DNA from: Metridium senile
Taxonomy: Eukaryota; Cnidaria; Anthozoa; Actiniaria; Metridiidae
Assembly (NCBI GenBank): GCA_949775045.1
Contig: OX459095.1
Span: 32,092,064-32,156,063 of the forward strand
Length of the DNA: 64,000 nt
Direction: 5' to 3'
In this document: piece by piece, positions 58,701-64,000 of the stretch
Layout of the letters: each line of letters begins with the position of its first letter
Position numbering within the stretch: the first letter of the stretch is position 1
Made by a program: the position numbers and the translations under genes
Notes under the pieces: generated by a model
What the model saw: the letters and a program-made list of their open reading frames with translations, nothing else
What the model was told of the DNA's origin: nothing
Database searches by the model: none

Positions 58701-61541
58701 ACACGTGAAGAAAGTACGGGAAGAAAAACAGGGCTGGAAAAGATAGCAAATTCAAGTTCATTTATTACACACACATAAATATTACAGAAATAACAACACG
58801 TGAAGAAAGTACGGGAAGGAAAACAGGGCTGGAAAAGATAGCAAATTCAAGTTATTTTATTACACACACATAAATATTACAGAAATAACAACACGTGAAG
58901 AAAGTACGGGAAGAAAAACAGGGCTGGAAAAGATAGCAAATTCAAGTTATTTTATTACACACACATAAATATTACAGAAATAACAACACGTGAAGATAGT
59001 ACGGGAAGAAAAACAGGGCTGGAAAAGATAGCAAATTCAAGTTCATTTATTACACACACATAAATATTACAGAAATAACAACACGTGAAGAAAGTACGGG
59101 AAGGAAAACAGGGCTGGAAAAGATAGCAAATTCAAGTTCATTTATTACACACACATAAATATTACAGAAATAACAACACGTGAAGAAAGTACGGGAAGAA
59201 AAACAGGGCTGGAAAAGATAGCAAATTCAAGTTCATTTATTACACACACATAAATATTACAGAAATAACAACACGTGAAGAAAGTACGGGAAGAAAAACA
59301 GGGCTGGAAAAGATAGCAAATTCAAGTTATTTTATTACACACACATAAATATTACAGAAATAACAACACGTGAAGATAGTACGGGAAGAAAAACAGGGCT
59401 GGAAAAGATAGCAAATTCAAGTTCATTTATTACACACACATAAATATTACAGAAATAACAACACGTGAAGAAAGTACGGGAAGAAAAACAGGGATGATAA
59501 ATATGATGATGATGATAACTACGGTAATGATGATAAATTGATATGATAATAATGCCGATTAATATGATGATGATAATGATGATAAATATGATGATGATGA
59601 TAGTGTTAATGATGATGATAATGATGATAAATATGATGATGATGATAGTGTTAATGATGATGATAATGATGATAAATATGATGATGATGATAGTGTTAGT
59701 GATGATGATAATGATGATAAATATGATGATGATGATAGTGTTAATGATGATGATAATGATGATAAATATGATGATGATGATAGTGTTAATGATGATGATA
59801 ATGATGATAAATATGATGATGATGATATTGTTAATGATGATGATAATGATGATAAATATGATGATGATGATAGTGTTAATGATGATGATAATGATGATAA
59901 ATATGATGATGATGATAGTGTTAATGATGATGATAATGATGATAAATATGATGATGATGATAGTGTTAATGATGATGATAATGATGATAAATATGATGAT
60001 GATGATAGTGTTAATGATGATGATAATGATGATAAATATGATGATGATGATAGTGTTAATAATAATAATAATGATGATGATAGTGTAAATATTGATGATA
60101 CATATGATAATGATGATAAATTTAATTAATATACTTACCTATACATTAACAATGTTCAATATTTCAACTCATATATAACAAAATATTAACACATAATTTA
60201 AAACAATAATTTAGTGACAGATAGCCGTCAAAACTCTAGACACTTAAACTTCACAAGTGATAAATGATACTTGCACTTTGTGATAAACTGCTTTTCTTTC
60301 CTTCTGTTCCTGTGTTTTTATCAATATTTCCTTACTTTATTTAATCGGCTTTATATATTGCTTACTCATGCCATTTGTCGGCATTCTTGTATTTGTCAAT
60401 CGAGCTAAAAGCTTACTTTATATAGTAGATTTGGTATATACATGCCTAAGTATAGGAAATGGCTTAAAACATGATATGATACACTTATTTCAAAAATGGT
60501 TGACGGAGTGAGCGGTGAATGGCGATTGCACGACCGAAATGTATTGTGGTTACCAATACAAGATATTCTAGTGTTGTTCTTCCCCACGGAGTATTGCGTG
60601 ACGACACAAAGGAGCGGCTGCATAGGAGGCTAGGCAAGGCACAACAGCATCACGGTTGCGCCAAGGCACGCACACGGCACTGAACTTTTCACCGTCATAG
60701 GAAATCTGCTCTATCACGACACAGTGGACGCAAAACTTCTTTTTATGTATCACCTTTAGGGTATTTTTATTGAAAATGTAACATTTTTATAAAATGGGCA
60801 GTCGAAATAAACCATTTTTCTTGTGGTCTTTTTGCGCATGCGTGGTTGTTGACCGCTTGTGTTGTACTTGGAAACAAATATGCCGTATTACTCGAATAAG
60901 CGCCGCATTTGAACATTTTTCAAAAGCTGCATTCTTCAGTTGAAAGTTATTATATTTCACAGCTCGCCCATTAAGTTATATCCCTAATATTTGTAGTTCT
61001 GATCAAGAAGTTGACAGTGAGATCAAAATATATTTAATACGGTGTGCAAACTTTAAAATTACAAAAAATCCTAAGAAGGCAAAGAAAAGAAAATTGAAGC
61101 AACTTCCATCGCTGTAATAGTACAATATTTTTTATTATTATTATTCTCGTCCTTAAAAGGCTTTTCAGAGAACACAAATTACAAAATTACATATAACATA
61201 TATCATATATCAATAGGGTAAAAAAAAAATTACAAAAATAATAACATATCCTATAAATTACATTAATTAAATTAAGTGTTTATCAATTTGTTAAGCATAT
61301 TTGTTTTAAGCTTCTTTTTAAACTCTATTGCTGTTTGACTTGATTTCAAGTCATTGTCTAGACTGTTCCATAGTCACATCTGTAGTTGAATATTCTTTGT
61401 CCCGTAGAAGTAGTATATAGTGGGATGTGTAGTTTGGTCGAAATATTGATTATATTTCTTGTTTCAGGTACAAATATTCGCCTCCAACGGCTGTTCACAG
61501 AATACAAAGACCAACTTGATGCTGCAGAACTACGGACCTAA
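25788..61541 (+). CDS. HIRA: HIRA histone chaperone scaffold, complete, 31 coding exons
   Basis: Exons: 25788-25824, 26609-26671, 28132-28242, 28988-29173, 30072-30167, 30515-30843, 31541-31597, 31674-31724, 32301-32371, 32980-33085, 36090-36318, 37947-37993, 39330-39415, 39650-39752, 40187-40245, 41001-41212, 41522-41544, 42248-42361, 43095-43152, 43545-43638, 43885-43947, 44473-44571, 45289-45347, 47165-47276, 47977-48099, 48605-48680, 52922-53009, 55470-55524, 55923-55962, 58142-58187, 61468-61541. All junctions are GT-AG; the sum is 2967 nt, 988 residues plus stop (human about 1017). HIRA scaffolds the UBN1-CABIN1-ASF1a complex that deposits histone H3.3 independently of replication in the nucleus. 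It starts [13 protein letters not shown] and ends [12 protein letters not shown]. No frameshift or stop was seen. Confidence 0.97.
26390..26565. repeat. MITE, cgaatcgaaacatggc family
   Basis: caccgaatcgaaacatgg, then cgaggctagacagtcaagaa and gccaaatttcgattcagt, form imperfect inverted arms around cctctcattcatgt. A second copy is at 39925-40075. Confidence 0.65.
26935..27155. repeat. MITE, cgtctcgcttcgatgcaaag family, copy 2
   Basis: Complete copy with arms of about 90 bp: tccccttcacagttgaaccc to ggaactgtgaaggggac. Lies in HIRA intron 2. Confidence 0.85.
27945..28022 (+). repeat. tRNA-like segment (SINE head or tRNA pseudogene)
   Basis: A-box-like tggtgtagtggtagcatcag and B-box-like ggctcaagtcc lie at tRNA spacing. 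The anticodon stem does not pair well, so it is not a functional tRNA gene. Confidence 0.5.
28497..28776. repeat. Palindromic MITE with aaaggttgaaggggc ends
   Basis: The ends attaaaaaaaggttgaaggg and ccctttaaccttttttgaat pair, as do ttgcacgaccaaaaggaact and complement. A partial relative is at 60500-60560 (gcgattgcacgaccgaaatg). Confidence 0.85.
30906..31314 (+). mobile_element. 409-bp TIR element carrying a Crypton/KIAA1958-like N-terminal exon
   Basis: The 21-bp ends gtatatacatgattcacaac are perfect inverted copies (30906-30926, 31294-31314) flanked by TA. Inside, 31028-31140 encodes [20 protein letters not shown], then [13 protein letters not shown], an N-terminus typical of DUF3504/KIAA1958-like proteins in invertebrates. 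No recombinase domain follows. It sits in HIRA intron 6 and could be mistaken for an exon. Confidence 0.72.
32425..32622. repeat. Inverted repeat with acaagttgca segments
   Basis: attgcaagacaagttgca pairs with tgcaacttgtcttgtaattg, and an inner copy acaagttgcatcaatcgttg lies between. HIRA intron 9. Confidence 0.6.
33090..34797. repeat. 1.7-kb gatgatggtgattatggtaa minisatellite in HIRA intron 10
   Basis: From 33091 it is irregular gatgatggtgattatgatga; from about 33480 it is regular units of about 27-36 bp, ggtgattatggtaataagat followed by a variable number of gataatgatgatg. It starts 6 bp after the exon 10 donor. Long frames here (poly-D/Y or poly-M/I) are periodicity artefacts. Confidence 0.97.
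34815..35495. repeat. MITE interrupted by a second MITE
   Basis: The outer element (cacagttccgttcattgacc to gtcactgaacagaactgtca) matches the intact 160-bp copy at 44205-44362. The inner element, from ttctcggttttcatgtgacg to gatgtaaatgcaaaccgaga, is inserted in its right arm. Confidence 0.75.
35497..36074 (-). mobile_element. 5'-truncated LINE, intact C-terminal coding fragment
   Basis: Minus strand 36074-35707 is an open frame of about 122 codons without a start: [60 protein letters not shown], ending FINGstop. This is the C-terminal tail of a CR1/L2-like LINE ORF2. The 3' end has a (tttaca)n tail at 35523-35497. Its truncated 5' end lies about 15 bp from the exon 11 acceptor of HIRA. Confidence 0.85.
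36943..37121. repeat. MITE with agtggttttcattaac ends
   Basis: The inverted ends are agtggttttcattaac and gttaatgaaaaccact. The interior has many tattacactt repeats. Confidence 0.75.
37345..37790. repeat. Long foldback element in HIRA intron 11
   Basis: The outer arms (taaacatttttactagtaga, tattttggtcatcatc and complement at 37750-37790) enclose a tight palindrome, agctgttattacagttatat to its complement (37412-37556), with cgaggcttttcgggc at the centre. Confidence 0.8.
37921..37946. repeat. (ctat)n microsatellite forming the exon 12 acceptor tract
   Basis: tctatctatctatctatctag directly precedes exon 12, so the pyrimidine tract and AG of this acceptor are microsatellite sequence. Confidence 0.8.
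38395..38645. repeat. tRNA-like SINE head followed by palindromic MITE
   Basis: gccaagtggtaatagcactg and gagttggagtcccag resemble A and B boxes (38398-38453). From 38470, aagaaatgaaatatgtcttc to its complement at 38640 is a diverged relative of the element at 10036-10226. Confidence 0.55.
39330..39415 (+). other. HIRA: HIRA exon 13: B domain with RRRITP (ASF1-binding)
   Basis: Residues 462-490 read [17 protein letters not shown], with RRRITP at 476-481. In vertebrate HIRA this motif docks on the histone chaperone ASF1. The flanking exons are poorly conserved, so its conservation marks a functional site. Confidence 0.93.
39925..40075. repeat. MITE, cgaatcaaaatatggc family, second copy
   Basis: taccgaatcaaaatatggcc pairs with gccatatttcgatttgttc; cgaggctagacagtcaagaa is shared with the copy at 26390-26565. 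Confidence 0.7.
40435..40885 (-). mobile_element. tRNA-derived SINE split by a foldback element
   Basis: On the minus strand, a B box ggttcgagtcccggct and a tRNA-like tcacagtagtgagaggcgcg complement lie at 40819-40870; the body (tgggttttctccgggttatc sense, caaacaaactcaactcactt on plus) is at 40440-40549. A related body is at 46440-46530. The insertion at 40550-40818 splits it. Confidence 0.7.
40550..40818. mobile_element. 269-bp foldback element with 9-bp target duplication
   Basis: agccgggac flanks both sides (40541-40549, 40819-40827). Arms of about 105 bp run from catcctcgggaacccagggg to its complement, with few mismatches, around a 50-bp AT-rich loop. No coding capacity. The 9-bp duplication fits a Mutator-like or similar transposase. 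Confidence 0.92.
41001..41544 (+). other. HIRA: HIRA exons 16-17: low-complexity linker, basic patch and 23-nt micro-exon
   Basis: Exon 16 is serine/threonine-rich and ends with SVKRRG, then [10 protein letters not shown], a candidate nuclear localisation signal. Exon 17 (41522-41544) is only 23 nt, encoding ASRTVSTS with a base from exon 16. It has consensus ttttcag and gtaggt sites. Together with exon 16 it restores phase 0, so skipping it alone would shift frame. Confidence 0.85.
41985..42170. repeat. MITE with agaccc..gggtct ends, copy 1
   Basis: atagacccttttagttctgt, cacatttcagaccacat and tggtttgaaatggg, tgaatgggtctat are inverted. The second copy is at 61925-62105. Confidence 0.7.
42390..43040. 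repeat. MITE copy 3 (cgtctcgctt family) split by another element
   Basis: Left arm 42395-42500 and right arm 42945-43035 match the family at 26935. Between them an element with ends gtgtgaccaccgctaatgta / tacattatcagtggacac and tattcgcatacttt was inserted. Confidence 0.7.
44205..44362. repeat. 160-bp palindromic MITE, intact copy
   Basis: cctttttacagctccgcctc to gaacggaactgtgaaaagga, with cacgaacaatagttccaagt and gcgttgctgcgcat pairing with complements. It is the intact form of the split copy at 34815. Confidence 0.88.
44610..44860. repeat. Pyrimidine-rich tract in HIRA intron 22
   Basis: Mostly c/t on the plus strand (ccctccttcctccctaatct, tctctctctctctc, then cccttccctt repeats). The reading frame across it is not a gene. 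Confidence 0.9.
45360..45710. repeat. caacattgttgaa-type MITE, copy 1
   Basis: Repeated caacatttgattcagcatc, ttgaacgctgtagaat and gcaaacggtttcaac units in both orientations. A related copy is at 51801-52060. Confidence 0.65.
45836..46370. repeat. 88-bp tandem array, about six copies
   Basis: The unit cacgtggttattttctattt, aatttgttcacaattctgat, ttgataaggagttcaataat, cgagtgtcggtgtat repeats almost without change. It lies in HIRA intron 23. Confidence 0.97.
46530..46905. repeat. Long-arm palindromic element within a SINE body
   Basis: aacccggctttttggttgc pairs with gcaaccaaaagccgggtt; the inner arms (acgtaatctatgaaatccga, gggacagtcgttggcgtgta) pair with complements. SINE-like sequence (46440-46530, and gtggtcacagtggtgaaagg after 46908) lies on both sides. 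Confidence 0.8.
47617..47826. repeat. MITE, cgtctcgcttcgatgcaaag family, copy 4
   Basis: Complete copy: tctccttcacagttccctgc to gggactgtgaaggggact. Confidence 0.88.
48128..48496 (+). repeat. tRNA-derived SINE head followed by an inserted TIR element
   Basis: A box tggcgtagtgg and B box ggtttgagtcccgg (48130-48195) form a tRNA-like head. The TIR element 48219-48496 (ggaaactagcgagtaaac ends, ttgttacggtgttacaaatt arms) lies within the SINE tail, since tggattatatgttaatgg before it resembles tcgaattatatgttagttg after it. Confidence 0.65.
48730..48969. repeat. Foldback element, gtttaccatttacatggaaa ends
   Basis: ggttgtttaccatttacatg pairs with catgtaaatggtaaacaccc, and aaaatccggttat with its complement. 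MITE copy 5 (48972-49135, mainly left arm) follows directly. Confidence 0.8.
48972..49135. repeat. MITE, cgtctcgctt family, copy 5, right arm truncated
   Basis: tagtctccttcacagttccc, then cgaagcgagacgaacgttga. The family sequence stops shortly after attgcaagctcaacgttc. Confidence 0.75.
49354..49640. repeat. Three imperfect tandem copies, ctatatacattccgattaga
   Basis: ctatatacattccgattaga, cgccatt, tgtagacgcgagaca and aaaatatatttcaattttct repeat three times with indels (about 80-105 bp). Confidence 0.85.
49830..50120. repeat. Direct duplication in HIRA intron 26
   Basis: agccttaataatatttcttt through tttcataaatacactctaaa occurs at 49832 and 50009, about 177 bp apart. The surrounding AT-rich 49750-50450 has weaker copies. 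Confidence 0.8.
50577..50875. repeat. 299-bp palindrome in HIRA intron 26
   Basis: Arms of about 135 bp, from cagcggttctcagtcacacg to its complement, with a small centre (ctgaatccgacgaagaggtt). Few mismatches. Likely a recent foldback MITE. Confidence 0.92.
51511..52105. repeat. MITE split by two further elements
   Basis: The outer ends ataaacaacatacgcagact and agtctgcgtatgttgcttgt pair. Between them are the element at 51553-51781 and the caacattgttgaa element at 51801-52060. Confidence 0.7.
51553..51781. mobile_element. hAT-like MITE, caggctacgtttacacggta ends
   Basis: The ends are caggctacgtttacacggta and taccgtgtaaacgtagcct; inner ccggtcaaaa also pairs. The ends resemble hAT-type tips, but an 8-bp duplication could not be shown. 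Confidence 0.6.
52122..52781. mobile_element. 402-bp TIR element inserted into an older copy of itself
   Basis: The older copy (52122-52306 plus 52713-52781) lacks its left arm. A full 402-bp copy lies at 52309-52710 within its gattat|gtaaat sequence, flanked by AT on both sides. The intact sequence at the break is seen in the 25123 copy (ctctgattatgtaaataaaa). Confidence 0.92.
53028..53531. repeat. tttg/tctg microsatellite and poly-G run in HIRA intron 27
   Basis: tttgtttgtctgctagtttg units fill 53040-53500, ending in a run of about 18 g at 53514-53531. Frames rich in C, L, F and V are artefacts. Confidence 0.95.
53882..54080. mobile_element. Short deletion derivative of the 15751-16440 element
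   Basis: Starts gaccccgtggctacacggat and ends ggattcgtgtagaagaggct, matching both ends of the longer element with the middle (including the ORF fragment) deleted. Confidence 0.82.
54225..54318. repeat. Hairpin, attttgataatataagacag
   Basis: Arms 54234-54262 and 54288-54316 are complementary around gtttcgatgtcg. A tight, recent inverted duplication. Confidence 0.85.
54319..54959. other. Intron 27 stretch without recognised features
   Basis: cctgtggccagcggtagcgg and cccacaggtc (54469-54495) form a small inverted pair; otherwise nothing is seen. Confidence 0.4.
54960..55200. repeat. MITE related to 6389-6603, opposite orientation
   Basis: cttcgatctcactgcccc, gaagaactacgaatattggg and attcgaatacgcgccgc match the family reversed. 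Confidence 0.65.
55540..55675. repeat. ctgt microsatellite beside exon 28 donor
   Basis: tctgtctgtctgtatgtttt, with gtttgtctatctggct repeats, starts about 15 bp after the donor at 55525. Confidence 0.9.
56140..56240. repeat. SINE tail fragment with inverted duplicate
   Basis: gtgtgtatgattatgatcgt (56140) pairs with acgatcataatcatacacac (56179), followed by atataaccgcggatcagacc as in the SINE tail at 21000-21060. Confidence 0.75.
56330..56715. repeat. 37-bp tandem array, about ten copies
   Basis: The unit cgggatcccttcgtgtcacg, aaatctgtcgcggttct varies by single bases. The period is not a multiple of three. HIRA intron 29. Confidence 0.93.
56850..57008. repeat. ttacgt-rich low-complexity sequence
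   Basis: acgttacgtagta, ttacgttatgttacgacatg and similar; it resumes after the piggyBac-like insertion (57778-57905). Confidence 0.8.
57009..57773. mobile_element. 765-bp piggyBac-like non-autonomous element, TTAA duplication
   Basis: TTAA lies at 57005-57008 and 57774-57777. The ends aggcccagtatcgaccggga and tcccggtcgatactgggcct are perfect inverted copies, extended by tgctttgcg. No transposase is encoded. It splits a ttacgt-rich array in HIRA intron 29. Confidence 0.88.
58214..59492. repeat. 95-bp tandem array, about 13 copies, in HIRA intron 30
   Basis: The unit agtacgggaagaaaaacagg, gctggaaaagatagcaaatt, caagttcatttattacacac, ataaatattacagaaataac. It begins about 27 bp after the exon 30 donor. 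Units differ by ttcatttatt versus ttattttatt and by one a. Confidence 0.97.
59495..60120. repeat. 45-bp tandem array of gatgataaatatgatgatga
   Basis: About 11 units of gatgataaatatgatgatga, tgatagtgttaatgatgatg follow the 95-bp array directly. The period of 45 keeps frames open; the M/I-rich frame is not a gene. Confidence 0.96.
60121..60884. other. HIRA intron 30, mostly unrecognised sequence
   Basis: 60500-60560 resembles the 28497 MITE end (gcgattgcacgaccgaaatg). A palindromic-like gtgttgttcttccccacgga region follows. No gene is seen. Confidence 0.4.
60885..61035. repeat. MITE related to 6389-6603, third copy
   Basis: ttactcgaataagcgccgca, aatatttgtagttctgatca and gacagtgagatca match the family; the right end is missing. 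Confidence 0.75.
61120..61450 (-). mobile_element. LINE 3' fragment, frameshifted, next to HIRA exon 31
   Basis: On the minus strand, [20 protein letters not shown] and, in a second frame, [20 protein letters not shown] form a LINE ORF2 tail like the fragment at 35707-36074. The 3' end has an (aat)n tail at 61129-61145. Its truncated 5' edge is about 20 bp from the exon 31 acceptor. Confidence 0.78.
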
Positions 61542-62520
61542 CATATCCTCCCACATTGATCACTCACAGACAACACACTTGCATCAAGACTTACGCCTGA
61601 CGCATGCGTAATGTATTACACACTGAAAGATTTGTAAGAGAACTCGCAAACAAAATCCATAAAAATGGTACTTTCACTGCAAAAAAAGACTGAGTAGTGG
61701 TAACGTAGCAACTGTAGTAAACAATGCATGCATAATTCACGTAGCATTTGTGGTTTTTACTGTTCAGTATGGGTGAAATGGACGGCCATTTTATTCTATC
61801 CTGGATGCCAGAGATTTGAGGATTGTCACGGTTTGGAGCTGTTTCGAGGAGTATTTTGTGTGTGTTTTAACTTGTTTCAAGTGTATTTGTTTATTGTTCA
61901 ATGATTTTCTAAAACAACAGTGTTAGACCTTTTTACCTCCGTATGCAAATTACCCATTTCAGACCACGTGGCATTACCTTGAGAATTGTTCTTTTTATGA
62001 CGAACGTGTTATATCATTTACATGTGAAAGAAACAATTTCCAAGGGTAGCATCATGTGATCTGAAATGGGATAACAAATAAGGGAGGTAAAGAGGTCTAT
62101 TTCTAGTAACTAGTTGCAAAAACATGCATCGATTTACTCATTGATTACGTAATCACTACTCAGCCATGCATTTTTTGCGCTAAACGTACTTATTCTATAA
62201 TTTTAGACAAAAATATGAGTTTGTACTTTTTCGTGCTAATTCTTGTTTATACAGATTAACTGCGAGAACATTTGTTGCTCTACTTTCTTAGATATGTATT
62301 TTGTAATTTATAGCCCTTAGGGAGGGGTGGGCGGGGACAGTTTTGTACCAAAAATTGTGTTCCTAAGGAACAAAGTTGACAGGGCACTAGTGGGTGGGAT
62401 TTCCCGTTGCCTTGTGGGTGATCGTCAATATGATATCAACTATGCTGTAACATTTTTCGATATCTATTATCATATATATTAAAACAGCTTTGAAAATATT
62501 GTATTAAAAAATAAATCTTT
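61542..62520 (+). other. Probable 3' UTR and end of HIRA
   Basis: After TAA at 61539-61541, an AATAAA at 62510-62515 is a candidate poly(A) signal, giving a 3' UTR of nearly 1 kb. The stretch includes a second copy of the 41985 MITE (61925-62105). Confidence 0.45.
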
Positions 62521-62544
62521 CATTACATAATTATTATAGATTAT

Positions 62545-63300
62545 TAACAGAGTTTCGAGGGAAATGGGTTTGTGTTCGAGATATGAATTTACTAGTTAAT
62601 TGTTCCAAGGGAAATTGGTTTGTTCGAGAAATTGTTCCTTGCGAAATATGTTTGTGTTCGAGATAGAGAGGGTTTGATATAAACGATATGAATCAACTAG
62701 TAAAACGTTTCAAGGGAAATGGGTTTGTGTTCGAGATAGCGAGGGTTCGATATAAACGATGGTAATCGACTGGAAAAGTTCCAAGAGAAACGGGCATGTG
62801 TTCGAGATAGGGAGGGTTCGATATTAGTGATGGTCGTCGACTGGAAAAGTTCCAAGGGAGATGGTTTTGTGTTCGAGATAGCGCTGGTTCGATATAAACG
62901 ATATGAATCGACTATAGTAAAAGTTCCAAGGGAAATCGGTTTGTGTTCGAGATAGAGAGGGTTCGATATAAATGATATGAGTTGACTATTAAAACTTTTC
63001 AAGGGAAATGGGTTTGTGTTCGAGATAGCGAGGGTTCGATATAAACGATGGTCGTCGACTGGAAAAGTTCCAAGGGAAATCGGTTTGTGTTCGAGATAGA
63101 GAGGGTTCGATATAAACGATATGAGTTGACTATTAAAACTTTTCAAGGGAGATGGATTTGTTTTCGAGATAGAGAGGGTTCGATATGAATTGACTAGTAA
63201 ATTGTTTCAAGGGAGATGGATTTGTTTTCGAGATAGAGAGGGTTCGATATGAATTGACTAGTAAATTGTTTCAAGGGAAATGGGTTTGTGTTCGAGATGT
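62545..63300. repeat. 72-bp tandem array downstream of HIRA
   Basis: The unit gggaaatgggtttgtgttcg, agatagcgagggttcgatat, aaacgat, plus a variable gtcgactggaaaagttcca part. About ten imperfect copies; the period of 72 keeps a minus-strand frame open (62697-63146), which is not a gene. Confidence 0.93.
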
Positions 63301-63652
63301 TTTCTAGGCTACCAATATCGGCATAATGAGATTTACCCATACAATATTCATTGACAGATTTTCTCGCTAAATTCTTTTACATCTGGATAAGATTGATAAA
63401 AATGATAAAAATAGAGACTTGTTTACTTTTCAAAGTCGTCCATAATTATTTTTAAGAGAATAAATTAGCACAAATGTCCTTCAAAGTATTATTTATTAAT
63501 ATATTTTTTTGTATATATATTTTAAATTAATAATTTTAAGAGCCGTCCTCTTTTGATCTGTGTGATTCAGCGTCGTTTTGTCTAGAAAATAAATTAATTT
63601 TCTAGAATCAATAATAGGGTTGTAAATAATAAGTGTAGAGGTAGTGTGTGTG

Positions 63653-63790
63653 TAAGGGGCTGTTTATATGAAAGCGAGTTGTCCCTGCTAGCCGGGATAA
63701 GTCTTTTGTTTTGTATTACCCTGGGGAATCAAAACAATAGAGTTTTCCCGGCTAGCAGGGACAACTCGCCTTCATATAAACAGCTCCTAA
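63653..63790. repeat. Hairpin MITE with aggggctgtttatatgaaag ends
   Basis: ggctgtttatatgaaagcga pairs with tcgccttcatataaacagc, and ttgtccctgctagccggga with its complement. Arms of about 45 bp around a 45-bp loop. Confidence 0.85.
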
Positions 63791-64000
63791 GTGAACCTCA
63801 CGGAAGAGGCCTGATGTGATTGTTGTAAATAGTAGTTTTATAGTGGTAATGTGTGAGTTAACCGTAAAAGCTCCGATTTAGAATAATGTTTGTAATCAAG
63901 TTGCGTGTTATATTATCTGGCGGCGCTGTACTTTTTTGTACAAAAGACTCATTTAAACAGGGATAACCTCGATTCAACGAAACGTTTTTATTGTTAAGCG
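63791..64000. other. Window end, no feature seen
   Basis: Short AT-rich sequence without recognisable genes or repeats. Confidence 0.4.

Larger units (their letters stand above)
43885..61541 (+). other. HIRA: HIRA exons 21-31: C-terminal TUP1-like domain
   Basis: This part holds [59 protein letters not shown], and LRLQRLF-like end [16 protein letters not shown]. The Trp-Asp pair split by the exon 22/23 junction (W765-D766) matches the human W799-D800 pair reported to be needed for HIRA trimerisation and CABIN1 binding. Introns here are long and repeat-filled (exons 26-31 span 13 kb). Confidence 0.92.

Noticed and set aside
58214..59492. CRISPR-like regular repeat
   Set aside because: Units are contiguous 95-bp tandem copies with no unique spacers, in a eukaryotic intron.
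59543..60088. 181-codon Met/Ile-rich ORF
   Set aside because: A 45-bp tandem repeat; no real protein signal.
62697..63146. 149-codon minus-strand ORF
   Set aside because: The 72-bp tandem repeat keeps the frame open.

Overview
This window is eukaryotic nuclear DNA. It is AT-rich, has GT-AG introns, and is crowded with non-autonomous transposons. The animal is most likely a cnidarian, probably an anthozoan such as a stony coral or sea anemone. That call is an inference from the HIRA-like and thrombospondin-repeat genes, a Crypton-type recombinase, a KDZ-like transposase gene and a tRNA-Thr-like SINE; no species marker is visible.

Two multi-exon host genes can be rebuilt exon by exon, and they stand head to head. 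On the minus strand (22191 down to 5623), seven exons joined only by phase-1 introns encode a predicted 1041-residue secreted protein. It has a signal peptide, a long polar region with four 39-residue repeats, four thrombospondin type-1 domains and two short cysteine-rich modules. On the plus strand (25788 to 61541), 31 coding exons encode a complete 988-residue HIRA, the histone H3.3 chaperone scaffold: N-terminal WD40 propeller, B domain with RRRITP, and C-terminal TUP1-like domain. The exon lengths of both genes sum to exact multiples of three, and every junction keeps frame.

Layout: 112-3854 is a broken Ty3/gypsy retrotransposon on the minus strand. 3.9-5.6 kb is noncoding. 5.6-22.2 kb is the secreted-protein gene, whose introns host an intact Crypton-like recombinase, a 60-bp tandem array, a PIF/Harbinger-like remnant, a KDZ-like element bounded by oppositely oriented satellites, a SINE and a LINE tail. 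22.2-25.8 kb is the divergent intergenic region, holding a 1.2-kb long-TIR element with a 10-bp target duplication and a 402-bp TIR element. 25.8-61.5 kb is HIRA, whose introns hold most of the remaining repeats: nested MITEs, tRNA-like SINEs, LINE tails and minisatellites. 61.5-64 kb is its 3' side, with a 72-bp tandem array.

The richest observations are the gene models themselves, several exactly bounded transposon insertions (target duplications of AT, TA, TTAA, 9 bp and 10 bp), an element inserted into a copy of itself, a 352-bp palindrome inside a retrotransposon, a 9-bp satellite with a two-letter variant pattern, and two antisense LINE fragments ending within about 30 bp of HIRA splice acceptors. 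I saw no CRISPR array, operon or other prokaryotic feature.
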